This document shows positions 1-6,801 of a stretch of 20,206 nucleotides of DNA, in pieces. Origin of the DNA: DASSSQ01 sp963839285 (GTDB lineage Bacteria > Actinomycetota > Thermoleophilia > Gaiellales > Gaiellaceae). The notes beneath the pieces are model-generated. The model made no database searches. It was not told the origin of the DNA and saw only the letters and a list, made by a program, of their open reading frames with translations. Position numbers and translations under genes: made by a program. The DNA is taken from positions 1-20,206 of the forward strand of contig CAWIUN010000025.1 of NCBI GenBank assembly GCA_963839285.1. The letters run 5' to 3'. How positions within the stretch are numbered: the stretch's first letter is position 1; each line of letters opens with the position of its first letter.

Positions 1-1193
1 AGGCCCTCGTCGGCCCAGTGCAGGTCCTCGAAGACGAGCACCGCGGGGCCGGCCTCCGCCAGCTCCTCGAAGAAGCGGCGCCAGGCGGCGAACGCCTCCT
101 GCCGGTCGTCGCGGCCCTCGACGGCGCGACCGAGGCCGACGAGCGGCCGGAGGTGGCGCTCGATCCAGGTGACGTCGTCGCCCGACTCGACGAGCGCGGC
201 GACGGCCGAGCGGAGCTTCTCCCCGGCCTCGCTGTCCGAGTCGGTCTCGAGGATCCCGGCCTGGGCCTTGACCATCTCGCCGAGCGCCCAGTAGCTGACG
301 CCCTCGCCGTAGGGGAGCGAGCGGCCCTGGCGCCAGACGATCAGCTCGGGATCGGCGTCGACCCGCTCGAGCAGCTCGGTCACGAGCCTGCTCTTGCCGA
401 TCCCCGGGACGCCGACGAGCGTCACGAGCTGGGTCGAGGGCTCGCGGCGGGCGCGGGCGAGCGCGCCGAGCAGGACGTCGAGCTCGTGCTCGCGGCCGAC
501 GAGCGGCGCCCCGGCGGCGCGGGCGACGTCGACGCCGAGCCGGGAGCGGACGTCCGTCGCCTCCCAGACGCGGAGCGGCTGCGCCTTTCCCTTCGCCTCG
601 ATCGTCCCGGCCTCGCCGTAGGCGACGAGCGAGGCGGTCGCGGCGTGGGTCGCCTCGCCGACGAGGATCCCGTCGACCGGCGCCGCGGACTGGAGCCGCG
701 CGGCGGTGTTGACGACGTCGCCGGCGACCATCCCCTCGCCCTCGACCGGCCGGGCGCCCAGGGCGACCAGCGCCTCGCCGGTGTTGATCCCGATCCGCAC
801 GTGCAGGTCGAGGCGGGGATCGTCCGCGTTCAGCGCCGCGATCGCCTCCCGGATCGCGAGCGCCGCCCTGACCGCCCGCTCGGGATCGTCCTCGTGGGCG
901 ACCGGCGCCCCGAAGACGGCCATCACCGCGTCGCCGATGAACTTCTCGACGGTGCCGCCGAAGCGCTCGAGCTCGCCGCGGAGCCGGGCGTAGAACGGCG
1001 AGAGCAGCGCCCGCACGTCCTCCGGATCGAGCTGCTCGGCCCGGGCGGTCGAGCCGACGAGGTCGCAGAAGAGCACCGTGACGACCTTCCGCTCCTCGCG
1101 CGCGGGCTGCTCGGCGCCGAGCGGCGCGCCGCACATACCGCAGAGCCGGAAGCCGTCGGGGTTCTCCTGCCCGCACCGCGCACAGATCGGCAC
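1..1193 (-). CDS. Adenylate/guanylate cyclase-AAA ATPase, 3' end outside window
   Basis: The visible 397 residues have three parts. An N-terminal zinc ribbon has Cys4, Cys7, Cys18 and Cys21. A class III nucleotidyl cyclase domain (about residues 35-210) has the metal-binding aspartates in FCDLVGST (D44) and GDAVMAVFG (D88). An AAA ATPase domain then begins with LVGREHEL and has the P-loop GVPGIGKSR near residue 265 and a Walker B-like VLVFEDLHWAD just before the window edge. This is the standard layout of large actinobacterial cyclase-AAA-TPR signalling proteins. It would make cAMP or cGMP, or act as a regulated sensor; the substrate cannot be told from this part. The GTG start fits the first ribbon residues (MPIC). 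A TAGACT box ends 7 nt upstream, so the mRNA may be leaderless. The gene lies 19 nt after the pspAA stop, so read-through from pspA is also possible. The C-terminal part is not visible. Confidence 0.93.
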   Translation of the reverse strand, partial: MPICARCGQENPDGFRLCGMCGAPLGAEQPAREERKVVTVLFCDLVGSTARAEQLDPEDVRALLSPFYARLRGELERFGGTVEKFIGDAVMAVFGAPVAHEDDPERAVRAALAIREAIAALNADDPRLDLHVRIGINTGEALVALGARPVEGEGMVAGDVVNTAARLQSAAPVDGILVGEATHAATASLVAYGEAGTIEAKGKAQPLRVWEATDVRSRLGVDVARAAGAPLVGREHELDVLLGALARARREPSTQLVTLVGVPGIGKSRLVTELLERVDADPELIVWRQGRSLPYGEGVSYWALGEMVKAQAGILETDSDSEAGEKLRSAVAALVESGDDVTWIERHLRPLVGLGRAVEGRDDRQEAFAAWRRFFEELAEAGPAVLVFEDLHWADEG

Positions 1194-1200
1194 GCTGCGG

Positions 1201-1206
1201 AGTCTA
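1201..1206 (-). promoter_or_regulatory. -10 box (TAGACT) of the cyclase gene, leaderless type
   Basis: On the minus strand TAGACT is followed by 7 nt and then the GTG start. No Shine-Dalgarno sequence is present. The same arrangement occurs before several other genes in the window. No clear -35 box is seen. Confidence 0.5.
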
Positions 1207-1212
1207 CGACGG

Positions 1213-1500
1213 TCAGGCGGGAATGTCCGGGATCAGCCCGTCGCCGCTGAAGAGCTCCCGCGCCTCCTCGAGCGAGAGGTCGTCGGGCGGCACGATCACG
1301 TCCGAGGCGGACAGGTCGGCGTCGTCCAGCCGCTCGCCGTGCTCGCGCACCGCGGCCCAGAGCTCGCCGAGCCGCGCCCGGAACCCGTCCTCGTCGCCCG
1401 TCTCGAGCGCCGAGACCGCCGCGTTGTCGATCTCGTCGAGGCGTGCCTGGTCGCCGTCGGGGATCCGGTACTGCCCCTCACCCATCAGCCGGACGATCAC
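1213..1500 (-). CDS. pspAA: PspA-associated protein PspAA
   Basis: This 95-residue acidic protein matches the small PspAA family found next to PspA in actinobacteria. It begins VIVRLMGEGQYRI, has a central helical part, and ends with the family-typical SDVIVPPDDLSLEEARELF and GLIPDIPA tail. PspAA is thought to partner PspA in the membrane-stress response; its biochemistry is not established. The GTG start overlaps the pspA TGA (GTGA, 4 nt). GGAG lies about 8 nt upstream inside pspA, so translation is probably coupled. It has no signal peptide or membrane segment. No other family fits the sequence well. Confidence 0.88.
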   Translation of the reverse strand: MIVRLMGEGQYRIPDGDQARLDEIDNAAVSALETGDEDGFRARLGELWAAVREHGERLDDADLSASDVIVPPDDLSLEEARELFSGDGLIPDIPA

Positions 1501-2231
1501 GACCCGAGCTCCTTCTGCTCGCCGCCCTCGCCCCGGCCGAGCTCCGACTTCAGCCGCGCGAGGTCGTCGTCGACCTGCTTGCCGGACGAGAGCTGCTGCA
1601 GCTCGCGGTCGAGCGCGTCGCCGCTCGCGGTCAGGTCGTCGAGCGTGCCGGCCGCGGTCAGCTCGTCGATCGCCGAGGCCCGCGCCTGCATCTGCTCGGT
1701 CTTGTCCTTCGCGCGCTGGATCGCGAGGCCCGTGTCGGCCATCTGCTCTCCGATCCCGGTCGCGGCCTCGCCGATCTTCACCTGCGCCTCGGCGGCGGAG
1801 TACTGCGCCTTGATCACTTCCTTCTGCGTCCGGAAGGACTCGACCTTCGCGGACAGCTGCTTCTCGGATGTGACGAGCTTCTCCTGCTGCGCCTCGAGCT
1901 GCTGCACCTGCGTGTCGAGCCCCTGCAGCTGCTGCTGGACCGCGGACTTGCGCTCGAGCGCCGCGCGCGCCAGGTCCTCGCGGTCGTGCGAGAGCGCGTC
2001 CCGGGCCTGCGACTCGAGCTTGACGACGTTGCCCTCCAGCTGCTGCTGCTGCAGCTCGATCCGCTTGCGCGCGGTGACGACGTCGGCGATCCCGCGCTTG
2101 ACGTTCTGGAGCAGCTCCAGCTGCTTCTCGTAGGAGTAGTCGAGCGTCTCGGCGGGATCCTCGGCGCGGTCGAGCAGCTTCGAGAACTTCGCCTTCACGA
2201 TCGCGGACGCGCGCCCCATCAACCCGGCCAT
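1497..2231 (-). CDS. pspA: PspA/IM30 family membrane-stress protein
   Basis: This 244-residue protein is almost entirely helical. An amphipathic N-terminal helix (MAGLMGRASAIVKAKFSKLL) is followed by EDPAETLDYSYEKQLELLQ, the PspA/Vipp1 signature, and then long Gln/Glu-rich coiled coils to about residue 200. Proteins of this ESCRT-III-like family assemble on damaged inner membranes and help keep the proton gradient. The ATG is preceded by a strong AGGAGG at a spacing of about 6 nt, and this start gives the conserved N-terminus. pspAA follows with a GTGA overlap. The acidic C-terminal tail (residues about 215-244) is typical of actinobacterial members. No pspB, pspC or pspF homologue is seen nearby. 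Confidence 0.94.
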   Translation of the reverse strand: MAGLMGRASAIVKAKFSKLLDRAEDPAETLDYSYEKQLELLQNVKRGIADVVTARKRIELQQQQLEGNVVKLESQARDALSHDREDLARAALERKSAVQQQLQGLDTQVQQLEAQQEKLVTSEKQLSAKVESFRTQKEVIKAQYSAAEAQVKIGEAATGIGEQMADTGLAIQRAKDKTEQMQARASAIDELTAAGTLDDLTASGDALDRELQQLSSGKQVDDDLARLKSELGRGEGGEQKELGS

Positions 2232-2261
2232 CGAACCTCCTCGTCGTAGCTCCGAGATCGT

Positions 2262-2268
2262 TAGCGTA
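2262..2268. promoter_or_regulatory. Overlapping divergent -10 boxes (TAGCGTA) for pspA and the MBL gene
   Basis: On the plus strand TAGCGT (2262-2267) ends 7 nt before the GTG of the metallo-hydrolase gene. On the minus strand TACGCT (2263-2268) lies about 31 nt before the pspA ATG and leaves a short leader containing AGGAGG. Both fit TANNNT, and the shared 7-mer TANNNTA is symmetric, so one site could serve both directions. Confidence 0.45.
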
Positions 2269-2274
2269 CCGCCC

Positions 2275-2943
2275 GTGCTGATCGAGCGGAGCATGGATCC
2301 GGGCTGGCTCTCGAACGCCTACCTCGTCGCGGACGAGCCCGGCGGCACCGCGGTCTTCGTCGACTCGGGCGCGCCGCTCGCGCCGCTGCACGACGCGGTC
2401 GAGCGCGGCGGCCTCACGGTCACCCACCTGCTCGTCACGCACGCCCATGCCGACCACGTCGCCGGGAACGACGAGCTCGTCGGCCGCTACGGGATCCCGG
2501 TCGTGACCGGGGCGCTCGAGACCGGGGGCCTGCGCGTCGAGGCGATTCCGACGCCCGGCCACTCGGACGACATGGTCGCCTTTCGCGTCAACGACACGGT
2601 CGTCTTCTCCGGGGACACGCTCTTCCGGGACGCGGTCGGCGGCGGCGACTACGGGCGGATCCGCGCGGCCGTGATGGACGTCTACATGGCGATGCCGCCG
2701 GAGACGCGCGTCCTGCCCGGCCACACCGAGGAGACGACGATCGGCCGCGAGTGGGAGGAGAACCCGTTCGTGCGGGTCTGGCGCGGCGCGGAGCCCGAGG
2801 GGACGGAGCAGGTGACCGTGAACGGCGAGCCGGCGACGCTGGTCGTCTGGTCGCCCGACTACGACGGCAAGGGCAAGGCCTGGGTGCGCTTCGCGGACGG
2901 CCGCGACGCCATCGTCGGCGGCTCGCGCGTCGAAAGGAGCTAG
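2275..2943 (+). CDS. MBL-fold metallo-hydrolase, glyoxalase II-like
   Basis: This 222-residue metallo-beta-lactamase-fold hydrolase has the full metal site: HAHADH (H56, H58, D60, H61), H96 in PTPGHSDD, D114 in FSGDTLF and H150 in LPGHTEE. The order and spacing match hydroxyacylglutathione hydrolase-like enzymes, which cleave thioesters with a binuclear zinc or iron centre. The substrate in this organism is unknown. The C-terminal 50 residues form an extra segment (VNGEPATLVVWSPDYDGKGKAW...) not needed for the core fold. The GTG start has no Shine-Dalgarno site, but a TAGCGT box ends 7 nt upstream, pointing to leaderless translation. A dienelactone hydrolase follows after 4 nt, so the two are an operon. 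It is cytosolic, with no signal peptide. Confidence 0.9.
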   Translation: MLIERSMDPGWLSNAYLVADEPGGTAVFVDSGAPLAPLHDAVERGGLTVTHLLVTHAHADHVAGNDELVGRYGIPVVTGALETGGLRVEAIPTPGHSDDMVAFRVNDTVVFSGDTLFRDAVGGGDYGRIRAAVMDVYMAMPPETRVLPGHTEETTIGREWEENPFVRVWRGAEPEGTEQVTVNGEPATLVVWSPDYDGKGKAWVRFADGRDAIVGGSRVERS

Positions 2944-2947
2944 CGCC

Positions 2948-3697
2948 GTGTGCTTCGAGCTCGACTCCTCCCCGCCGATCCCGGTGATCGGCGGCGCGGC
3001 CGTCGACCACGAGGACCTCGTCCTCGAGTCGGGCGACGGCACGCGCTTCGCCGCCTTTCTCGCCCGTCCGGAGGCGCCGACCGGTACGGGCGTCGTCATC
3101 CTGCCGGACGTCCGCGGCCTCTACCGCTTCTACGAGGAGCTGGCCCTCCGCTTCGCCGAGCGCGACGTCACCGCGATCGCGTTCGACTACTTCGGCCGCA
3201 CGGCCGGAGTCGAGAAGCGCCCCGACGACTGGGAGTACGCAGAGCACGTGCAGCAGACGACGCCCGAGGGGATCCAGAGCGACGTCCGCGCCTGCGTCGA
3301 GCGGCTGCGCGCCGAGGGCGCCGGGTCCGTCTTCACCGTCGGCTTCTGCTTCGGCGGCCACCACTCGTGGCTCGCCGCGGCCGGCGGGCACGGGCTCGCC
3401 GGCGCGGTCGGCTTCTACGGGATGCCCGGCGAGCGCGGCGGCGCCCCCGGGCCGACGCAGCGCGCGGCCGAGCTCGAGGCGCCGATCCTGGCGCTGCAGG
3501 CGGGCGCCGACCAGCACATCACCGCCGAGCACAACGACGCGTTCGAGCGGGCGCTGGCGGACGCCGGGGTCGAGCACGAGCTCGTCGTCTACGAGGGGGC
3601 CCCGCACAGCTTCTTCGACCGGAAGCAGAACGAGTTCGCCGAGGCCTCCGACGACGCGTGGAAGCGCGTCGTCGAGTTCCTCGAGGAGCACGGCTGA
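2948..3697 (+). CDS. Dienelactone hydrolase family protein
   Basis: This 249-residue alpha/beta hydrolase of the dienelactone hydrolase family has a cysteine nucleophile in VGFCFGG (C134), the acid in the LALQAGADQH strand-loop, and the histidine in GAPHSFFDR (H220). The family's oxyanion region is seen as ILPDVRGLYRFYEELA. Family members open lactones in aromatic catabolism, but many act as general esterases, and no catechol-pathway genes are present here. The GTG start has an excellent AAAGGAG about 8 nt upstream, within the end of the preceding gene. The gene follows the metallo-hydrolase by 4 nt and runs into an O-methyltransferase in the same frame after its TGA stop. The length is normal for the family. 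Confidence 0.93.
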   Translation: MCFELDSSPPIPVIGGAAVDHEDLVLESGDGTRFAAFLARPEAPTGTGVVILPDVRGLYRFYEELALRFAERDVTAIAFDYFGRTAGVEKRPDDWEYAEHVQQTTPEGIQSDVRACVERLRAEGAGSVFTVGFCFGGHHSWLAAAGGHGLAGAVGFYGMPGERGGAPGPTQRAAELEAPILALQAGADQHITAEHNDAFERALADAGVEHELVVYEGAPHSFFDRKQNEFAEASDDAWKRVVEFLEEHG

Positions 3698-3739
3698 TCG
3701 AACCCGATCGACCCCGGGATCGAGGAGTACGCCGAGCGG

Positions 3740-4321
3740 GTGAGCTCGCCGCACGACCCGCTGCTCGCGGAGCTCTCGGCCGAGACGGCGGAGGCGCTCG
3801 GCAGCGCGATGATGCTGACCGGCCCCGTCGCCGGCCGCTTCCTCGAGCTGCTCGTCTGGGTCGCGCGGCCGCAGCGCGTGCTCGAGATCGGCACCTTCAG
3901 CGGCCACTCCGCCCTCGCGATGGCGGCGGCCCTGCCGGAGGGCGGGCGGATCGACGCCTGCGAGCTCGACCCGGAGCGCGCGGCCTTCGCGCAGCGCTGG
4001 TTCGACCGCTCGCCGCACGGCTCCCGCATCGCGCTGCACGTAGGCCCGGCACTCGAGACCGTCAGGAGGCTCGAGGGCACGTTCGACCTCGTCTTCCTCG
4101 ACGCCGACAAACCGAGCTACGTCGACTACTACGAGGAGGTGCTGCCGCGCCTCTCGGAGCGTGGCCTGATCGTCGCCGACAACACGCTCCGCGGCGGAGC
4201 CGTCGTCCGGGACGCCGACGACCCGATCGCGCGCTTCAACGAGCACGTCGCGGCCGACGAGCGCTCGGTGCAGGTGCTGCTGACGGTCCGCGACGGGATG
4301 ACGCTGATCCGTCCTGCCTAG
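3740..4321 (+). CDS. SAM-dependent O-methyltransferase, CCoAOMT-like
   Basis: From the GTG at 3740 this is a 193-residue class I methyltransferase of the family-3 O-methyltransferase group. It has the SAM-binding motif VLEIGTFSG (residues 48-56), the acidic loop ACELDPE, the metal/substrate loop FLDADKPSYVDYYE (D121-K124) and ADNTLRGG (D147, N148). Members methylate catechol-like hydroxyls in a metal-dependent way; the substrate here is unknown. The start is uncertain. The codons just upstream, in frame, read IDPGIEEYAER, which looks like the normal first helix of the family, yet no ATG, GTG or TTG lies between the preceding TGA (3695-3697) and 3740. GAGGAG at 3722-3727 is 12 nt from the GTG, a little far. 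The stop shares the CTAG at 4318-4321 with the convergent dehydrogenase gene. Confidence 0.9.
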   Translation: MSSPHDPLLAELSAETAEALGSAMMLTGPVAGRFLELLVWVARPQRVLEIGTFSGHSALAMAAALPEGGRIDACELDPERAAFAQRWFDRSPHGSRIALHVGPALETVRRLEGTFDLVFLDADKPSYVDYYEEVLPRLSERGLIVADNTLRGGAVVRDADDPIARFNEHVAADERSVQVLLTVRDGMTLIRPA

Positions 4322-5256
4322 GGCGCGACGGCGGCCTTCAGGTAGTCGCGCGGCGGGTCGGCGAAGAGCGCGGCGACGCCCTCGAGCCCGACCCGGTGGG
4401 TGACGAGGCGCTCCCACGGCCGCGCGCCGCTCGCCAGGAACGCGAGCGCGGCCCGCACCGAGCGCGGCGTGTGGTGGAACGCACCGCGGAGGGTCAGCTC
4501 CTCGTAGTGGACGCGGTAGGCCGACACGGGCACCTCCGTCTCGCGCGGCAGTCCGCCGAAGAAGACGACGGTGCCGCCGGGCCGGACGAGCTCGACCGCG
4601 TCGCGCCACGCCTGCCCGCTGCCGACCGCCTCGATCACCACGTCGGCGCCGGCACCGTCGCCGGGCTCGCCGCCGAAGTCGCGCACGAGCGCGCGCCGCT
4701 CGGCCCGGCCGCCGACGGCGACGGCGTGGCCGCCCGCGTCGGCGACGGCCGCGCAGAGCATCAGCCCGACCGGCCCGATCCCGAGGATCGCGACGCGGTC
4801 GCCCGGCTGCACGCCCGCCCGCTCGACCCCGTGCAGGCAGCAGGCGAGCGGCTCGAGCAGCGCGGCGGTCTCGGCCGCGAGCCCGGGCGGCACCGGCAGC
4901 AGGTTCGTCCGCGCGATCCGCTCGGGGACGACGATCAGCTCCGCGTAGGCGCCGTTCAGCAGCTCCAGCCGCTCGCAGAGACCCCCGCGCCTGCAGCCGG
5001 GGCAGGCGCCGCACGGGGCCGAGTTGGCCGCGACGACGCGCCGCCCGGTCGCGACCTCGATCCCGCAGAACTCGTGCCCGAACGGGCTCGGCGGCTCGCC
5101 GAGCAGCAGCGGGTGCCCGCGCCGGAACGCCTTCAGGTCGGTGCCGTCGGTGAGCGCGACCTCGACCTGGACGAGCACGTCGCCCGGGCCGGGCTCGGGG
5201 TCCGATACCTCCTCGACCCGCAGGTCGCCCGGCGCGTGGAAGCGCAGCGCCCTCAC
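4318..5256 (-). CDS. MDR-family dehydrogenase with Asp in place of the catalytic Cys
   Basis: This 312-residue medium-chain dehydrogenase/reductase has an N-terminal GroES-like domain with the structural-zinc cysteines C82, C85, C88 and C94 (PCGACPGCRRGGLC). It also has the catalytic-zinc neighbours GHE (H61, E62) and the EPLACCLHG motif (E135), then a Rossmann domain with GIGPVG (159-164). The first zinc ligand, normally Cys in a CGTD or CGSD motif, is Asp37 here (ALTDGTDLK); the codon reads GAC. Asp might still bind metal or the enzyme may have changed chemistry. The GTG start overlaps the upstream dehydrogenase's TGA (GTGA), so the two are translated together, perhaps as one complex or two steps on a polyol or sugar. 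The substrate is unknown. The stop overlaps that of the convergent methyltransferase gene. Confidence 0.9.
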   Translation of the reverse strand: MRALRFHAPGDLRVEEVSDPEPGPGDVLVQVEVALTDGTDLKAFRRGHPLLLGEPPSPFGHEFCGIEVATGRRVVAANSAPCGACPGCRRGGLCERLELLNGAYAELIVVPERIARTNLLPVPPGLAAETAALLEPLACCLHGVERAGVQPGDRVAILGIGPVGLMLCAAVADAGGHAVAVGGRAERRALVRDFGGEPGDGAGADVVIEAVGSGQAWRDAVELVRPGGTVVFFGGLPRETEVPVSAYRVHYEELTLRGAFHHTPRSVRAALAFLASGARPWERLVTHRVGLEGVAALFADPPRDYLKAAVAP

Positions 5257-6128
5257 GGCGTGAAGACGACCTTGAGCGCGTCGCCGCGGCGGTACGCGTC
5301 GAGGCCCTCGTCGAAGCGCTCGAGCGGGTAGAGGGCCGTCTCGGGCAGCCGCAGGGAGGGCAGCAGCGCGATCGCGTCCCGGAAGTAGTCGGGCGTCCCG
5401 GAGCGCGAGCCGACGAGCGTCAGCTCGTTGCGGTAGACCGCGTCGAGGGCCGTCTCGACGAGCTCGGGCGGCGCCGCGAAGACGACGAGCGTGCCGCCGG
5501 GCTCGAGCCGGTGCAGCGCGTCGTTCAGGCCGCCGTGGGCCGCGAGCACGGCCGCGTCGACGGGCTCGTCGTCGACGACCGCGCCGAGCGCGCGGGCCTG
5601 CTCGAGCCTGTCCGCGCGCAGGTCGGCCGCGACGGGCGTGTCCCCGCGGGCGGCGAGCGCCTGGATCCACAGCTGCCCGACCGCGCCCGCCCCGACGACG
5701 AGCACCCGGCCGCGCGGGACCCGCTCGCGGGCGCGCAGCACGCAGGCGAGCGGCTCGACCCAGACGCCCGCGAGCCGGTCGAGGCCCGCCGGGAGCGGCA
5801 CGCAGTGGGTCGCCCGCAGGTACTCGGCGAAGCCGCCCGGCTCGATCCGCGCCGCCTGGAACTCGCCGCAGGTGGACTGGTGCCCGGCGAGGCAGCGCTC
5901 GCAGGTGCCGCAGGGCACGCGGTGCATGACGGTGACGCGCGAGCCGTCCTCGAGCTCGCCGGCGATCTCGTGGCCGAGCACGCTGCCGGCGGGCCGGCGG
6001 CCGAGCTTCTCGACGTCCGAGCCGCAGAGCCCGCACGCCGTCACCCGCACGAGCAGCCCCGCCCCGCGCGGCTCCGGCACGTCGGCGAGCCCTGGCTGAC
6101 CGTCGGAGTCGAGGACGACCGCACGCAC
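5253..6128 (-). CDS. Zinc-binding alcohol/polyol dehydrogenase (MDR family)
   Basis: This 291-residue MDR dehydrogenase has a complete zinc site: C35 in ACGLCGSD, H53-E54 in LGHE and E125 in VEPLACV. The structural-zinc cysteines are C73, C76, C79 and C87 (PCGTCERCLAGHQSTC). The Rossmann motif is VGAGAVG (145-151), followed by AADLRADR. It resembles sorbitol/iditol- and threonine-dehydrogenase-like enzymes but is about 50 residues shorter than usual, with trimmed loops. It presumably oxidises a secondary alcohol with NAD(P); the substrate is unknown. The GTG start is followed by the family-typical RAVVL strand. TAGGAT ends 6 nt upstream, and the AGGA within it could also act as a weak ribosome site. 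It is the first gene of a two-gene operon with the Asp37 paralogue. The ATG at 6134-6136 is out of frame. Confidence 0.91.
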   Translation of the reverse strand: MRAVVLDSDGQPGLADVPEPRGAGLLVRVTACGLCGSDVEKLGRRPAGSVLGHEIAGELEDGSRVTVMHRVPCGTCERCLAGHQSTCGEFQAARIEPGGFAEYLRATHCVPLPAGLDRLAGVWVEPLACVLRARERVPRGRVLVVGAGAVGQLWIQALAARGDTPVAADLRADRLEQARALGAVVDDEPVDAAVLAAHGGLNDALHRLEPGGTLVVFAAPPELVETALDAVYRNELTLVGSRSGTPDYFRDAIALLPSLRLPETALYPLERFDEGLDAYRRGDALKVVFTP

Positions 6129-6134
6129 GGGCCC

Positions 6135-6140
6135 ATCCTA
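6135..6140 (-). promoter_or_regulatory. -10 box (TAGGAT) of the dehydrogenase operon
   Basis: TAGGAT on the minus strand ends 6 nt before the GTG start, fitting the TANNNT leaderless pattern seen elsewhere in the window. The remaining 137 nt up to the tRNA hold an inverted repeat and the tRNA promoter, and nothing that looks coding. Confidence 0.42.
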
Positions 6141-6239
6141 GGGTCGCTCGCGCCGGCGCCGCCGCTCGGGCAGGCTCAAGCGCCCCTCGCGGCTGAGCAG
6201 ACAGGCTCGCCCAACCCGCGCCGCGGCTCGAGCGCCCGG

Positions 6240-6267
6240 AGCCAGCCGCGGCGCCGCTGGCTACACT
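6240..6267 (+). promoter_or_regulatory. Inverted repeat and -10 box (TACACT) ahead of tRNA-Ala
   Basis: AGCCAGC (6240-6246) and GCTGGCT (6256-6262) are perfect 7-nt inverted arms separated by 9 nt. The last T of the right arm starts TACACT (6262-6267), a TANNNT box ending 10 nt before the mature tRNA. The arms would cover the promoter spacer and so could be a protein-binding site, or chance in GC-rich DNA. Confidence 0.4.
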
Positions 6268-6277
6268 GTCCGATCGC

Positions 6278-6350
6278 GGGGCTATAGCTCAGCTGGGAGA
6301 GCGCCTGGATCGCACCCAGGAGGTCGCCGGTTCGAGTCCGGCTAGCTCCA
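6278..6350 (+). tRNA. tRNA-Ala (anticodon CGC)
   Basis: The 73-nt sequence folds as a full cloverleaf. The acceptor GGGGCTA pairs with TAGCTCC and includes the G3:U70 wobble pair that marks alanine tRNAs. The D arm is GCTC-AGCTGGGA-GAGC. The anticodon stem CCTGG/CCAGG encloses the loop ATCGCAC, giving anticodon CGC. The T arm is GCCGG-TTCGAGT-CCGGC. The discriminator is A. The 3' CCA is not encoded, since TCC follows. It reads GCG alanine codons, which are very frequent in this genome. A toxin-antitoxin pair lies directly downstream on the opposite strand. Confidence 0.96.
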
Positions 6351-6381
6351 TCCACTTGCAGGTCACGAATCGACGAGGACT

Positions 6382-6801
6382 CTACGGTGTCGCGACGGGA
6401 ACGACCTCGAGGAGGCCGTCGAGTCCGGCGAAGTCATCCGGGTTGCAGGTGTAGAGGGGAAGCTCGCGTGAGAGCGCGGTGGCCGCGACGAGCAGGTCGA
6501 AGGCACGCCTGCCGCGGGCCTTGCGACCCGCCGCGACAACCGCGGCGTAGATTCGGCCGTATGCGCGCGCGACAGCGGCGTCCAGCGGCAGCGCCTCGAA
6601 CGCGGCCTCGACCCGCTGGAGCCTGTCCTGGCGACGTGCGCGCTCTGCAACCTCCGTCGTTGCATGTGGGCCGGCGGCGAGCTCTGCCAGCGTGATCGCC
6701 GAGATCGCGATCTCCGACGGCAACTCCTCCGCGTCGATCTGCCCGAGATCGATCACGACCGACGTATCGATCAGGCCACGACGGCGACGCACCTCAGCCA
6801 C
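6382..6801 (-). CDS. vapC: PIN-domain toxin, VapC-like ribonuclease
   Basis: This 139-residue PIN-domain protein has the acidic active-site set: D12 in GLIDTSVVIDL, E40 in ITLAELAAG, D102 in RAFDLLVAATA, and D122/D123 in CNPDDFAGLDGL. Such toxins are metal-dependent RNases, often cutting tRNA or rRNA, and are held inactive by their antitoxin. The chosen GTG (6799-6801) overlaps the antitoxin's end by 8 nt and has AAGGGG about 10 nt upstream; a second GTG 9 nt inside (6790-6792) is an equal alternative. The toxin follows the antitoxin, the usual order. It ends 31 nt from the 3' end of tRNA-Ala. Codon use is slightly less GC-extreme than in neighbours, which would fit horizontal gain. Confidence 0.9.
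   Translation of the reverse strand: MAEVRRRRGLIDTSVVIDLGQIDAEELPSEIAISAITLAELAAGPHATTEVAERARRQDRLQRVEAAFEALPLDAAVARAYGRIYAAVVAAGRKARGRRAFDLLVAATALSRELPLYTCNPDDFAGLDGLLEVVPVATP

Noticed and set aside
18..1250. Long plus-strand frame opposite the cyclase gene
   Set aside because: It mirrors the cyclase-AAA coding sequence. Its product is low-complexity and matches nothing, while the minus strand has complete cyclase and AAA motifs.
2588..5014. Long minus-strand frame across the hydrolase and methyltransferase genes
   Set aside because: It is antisense to three well-supported plus-strand genes and has Arg/Ala-rich content with no motif.
6278..6400. tRNA-Ala 3' end as an att site with a duplicated core
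   Set aside because: I found no second copy of the tRNA 3' end in the window and no integrase gene, so integration is only a possibility.
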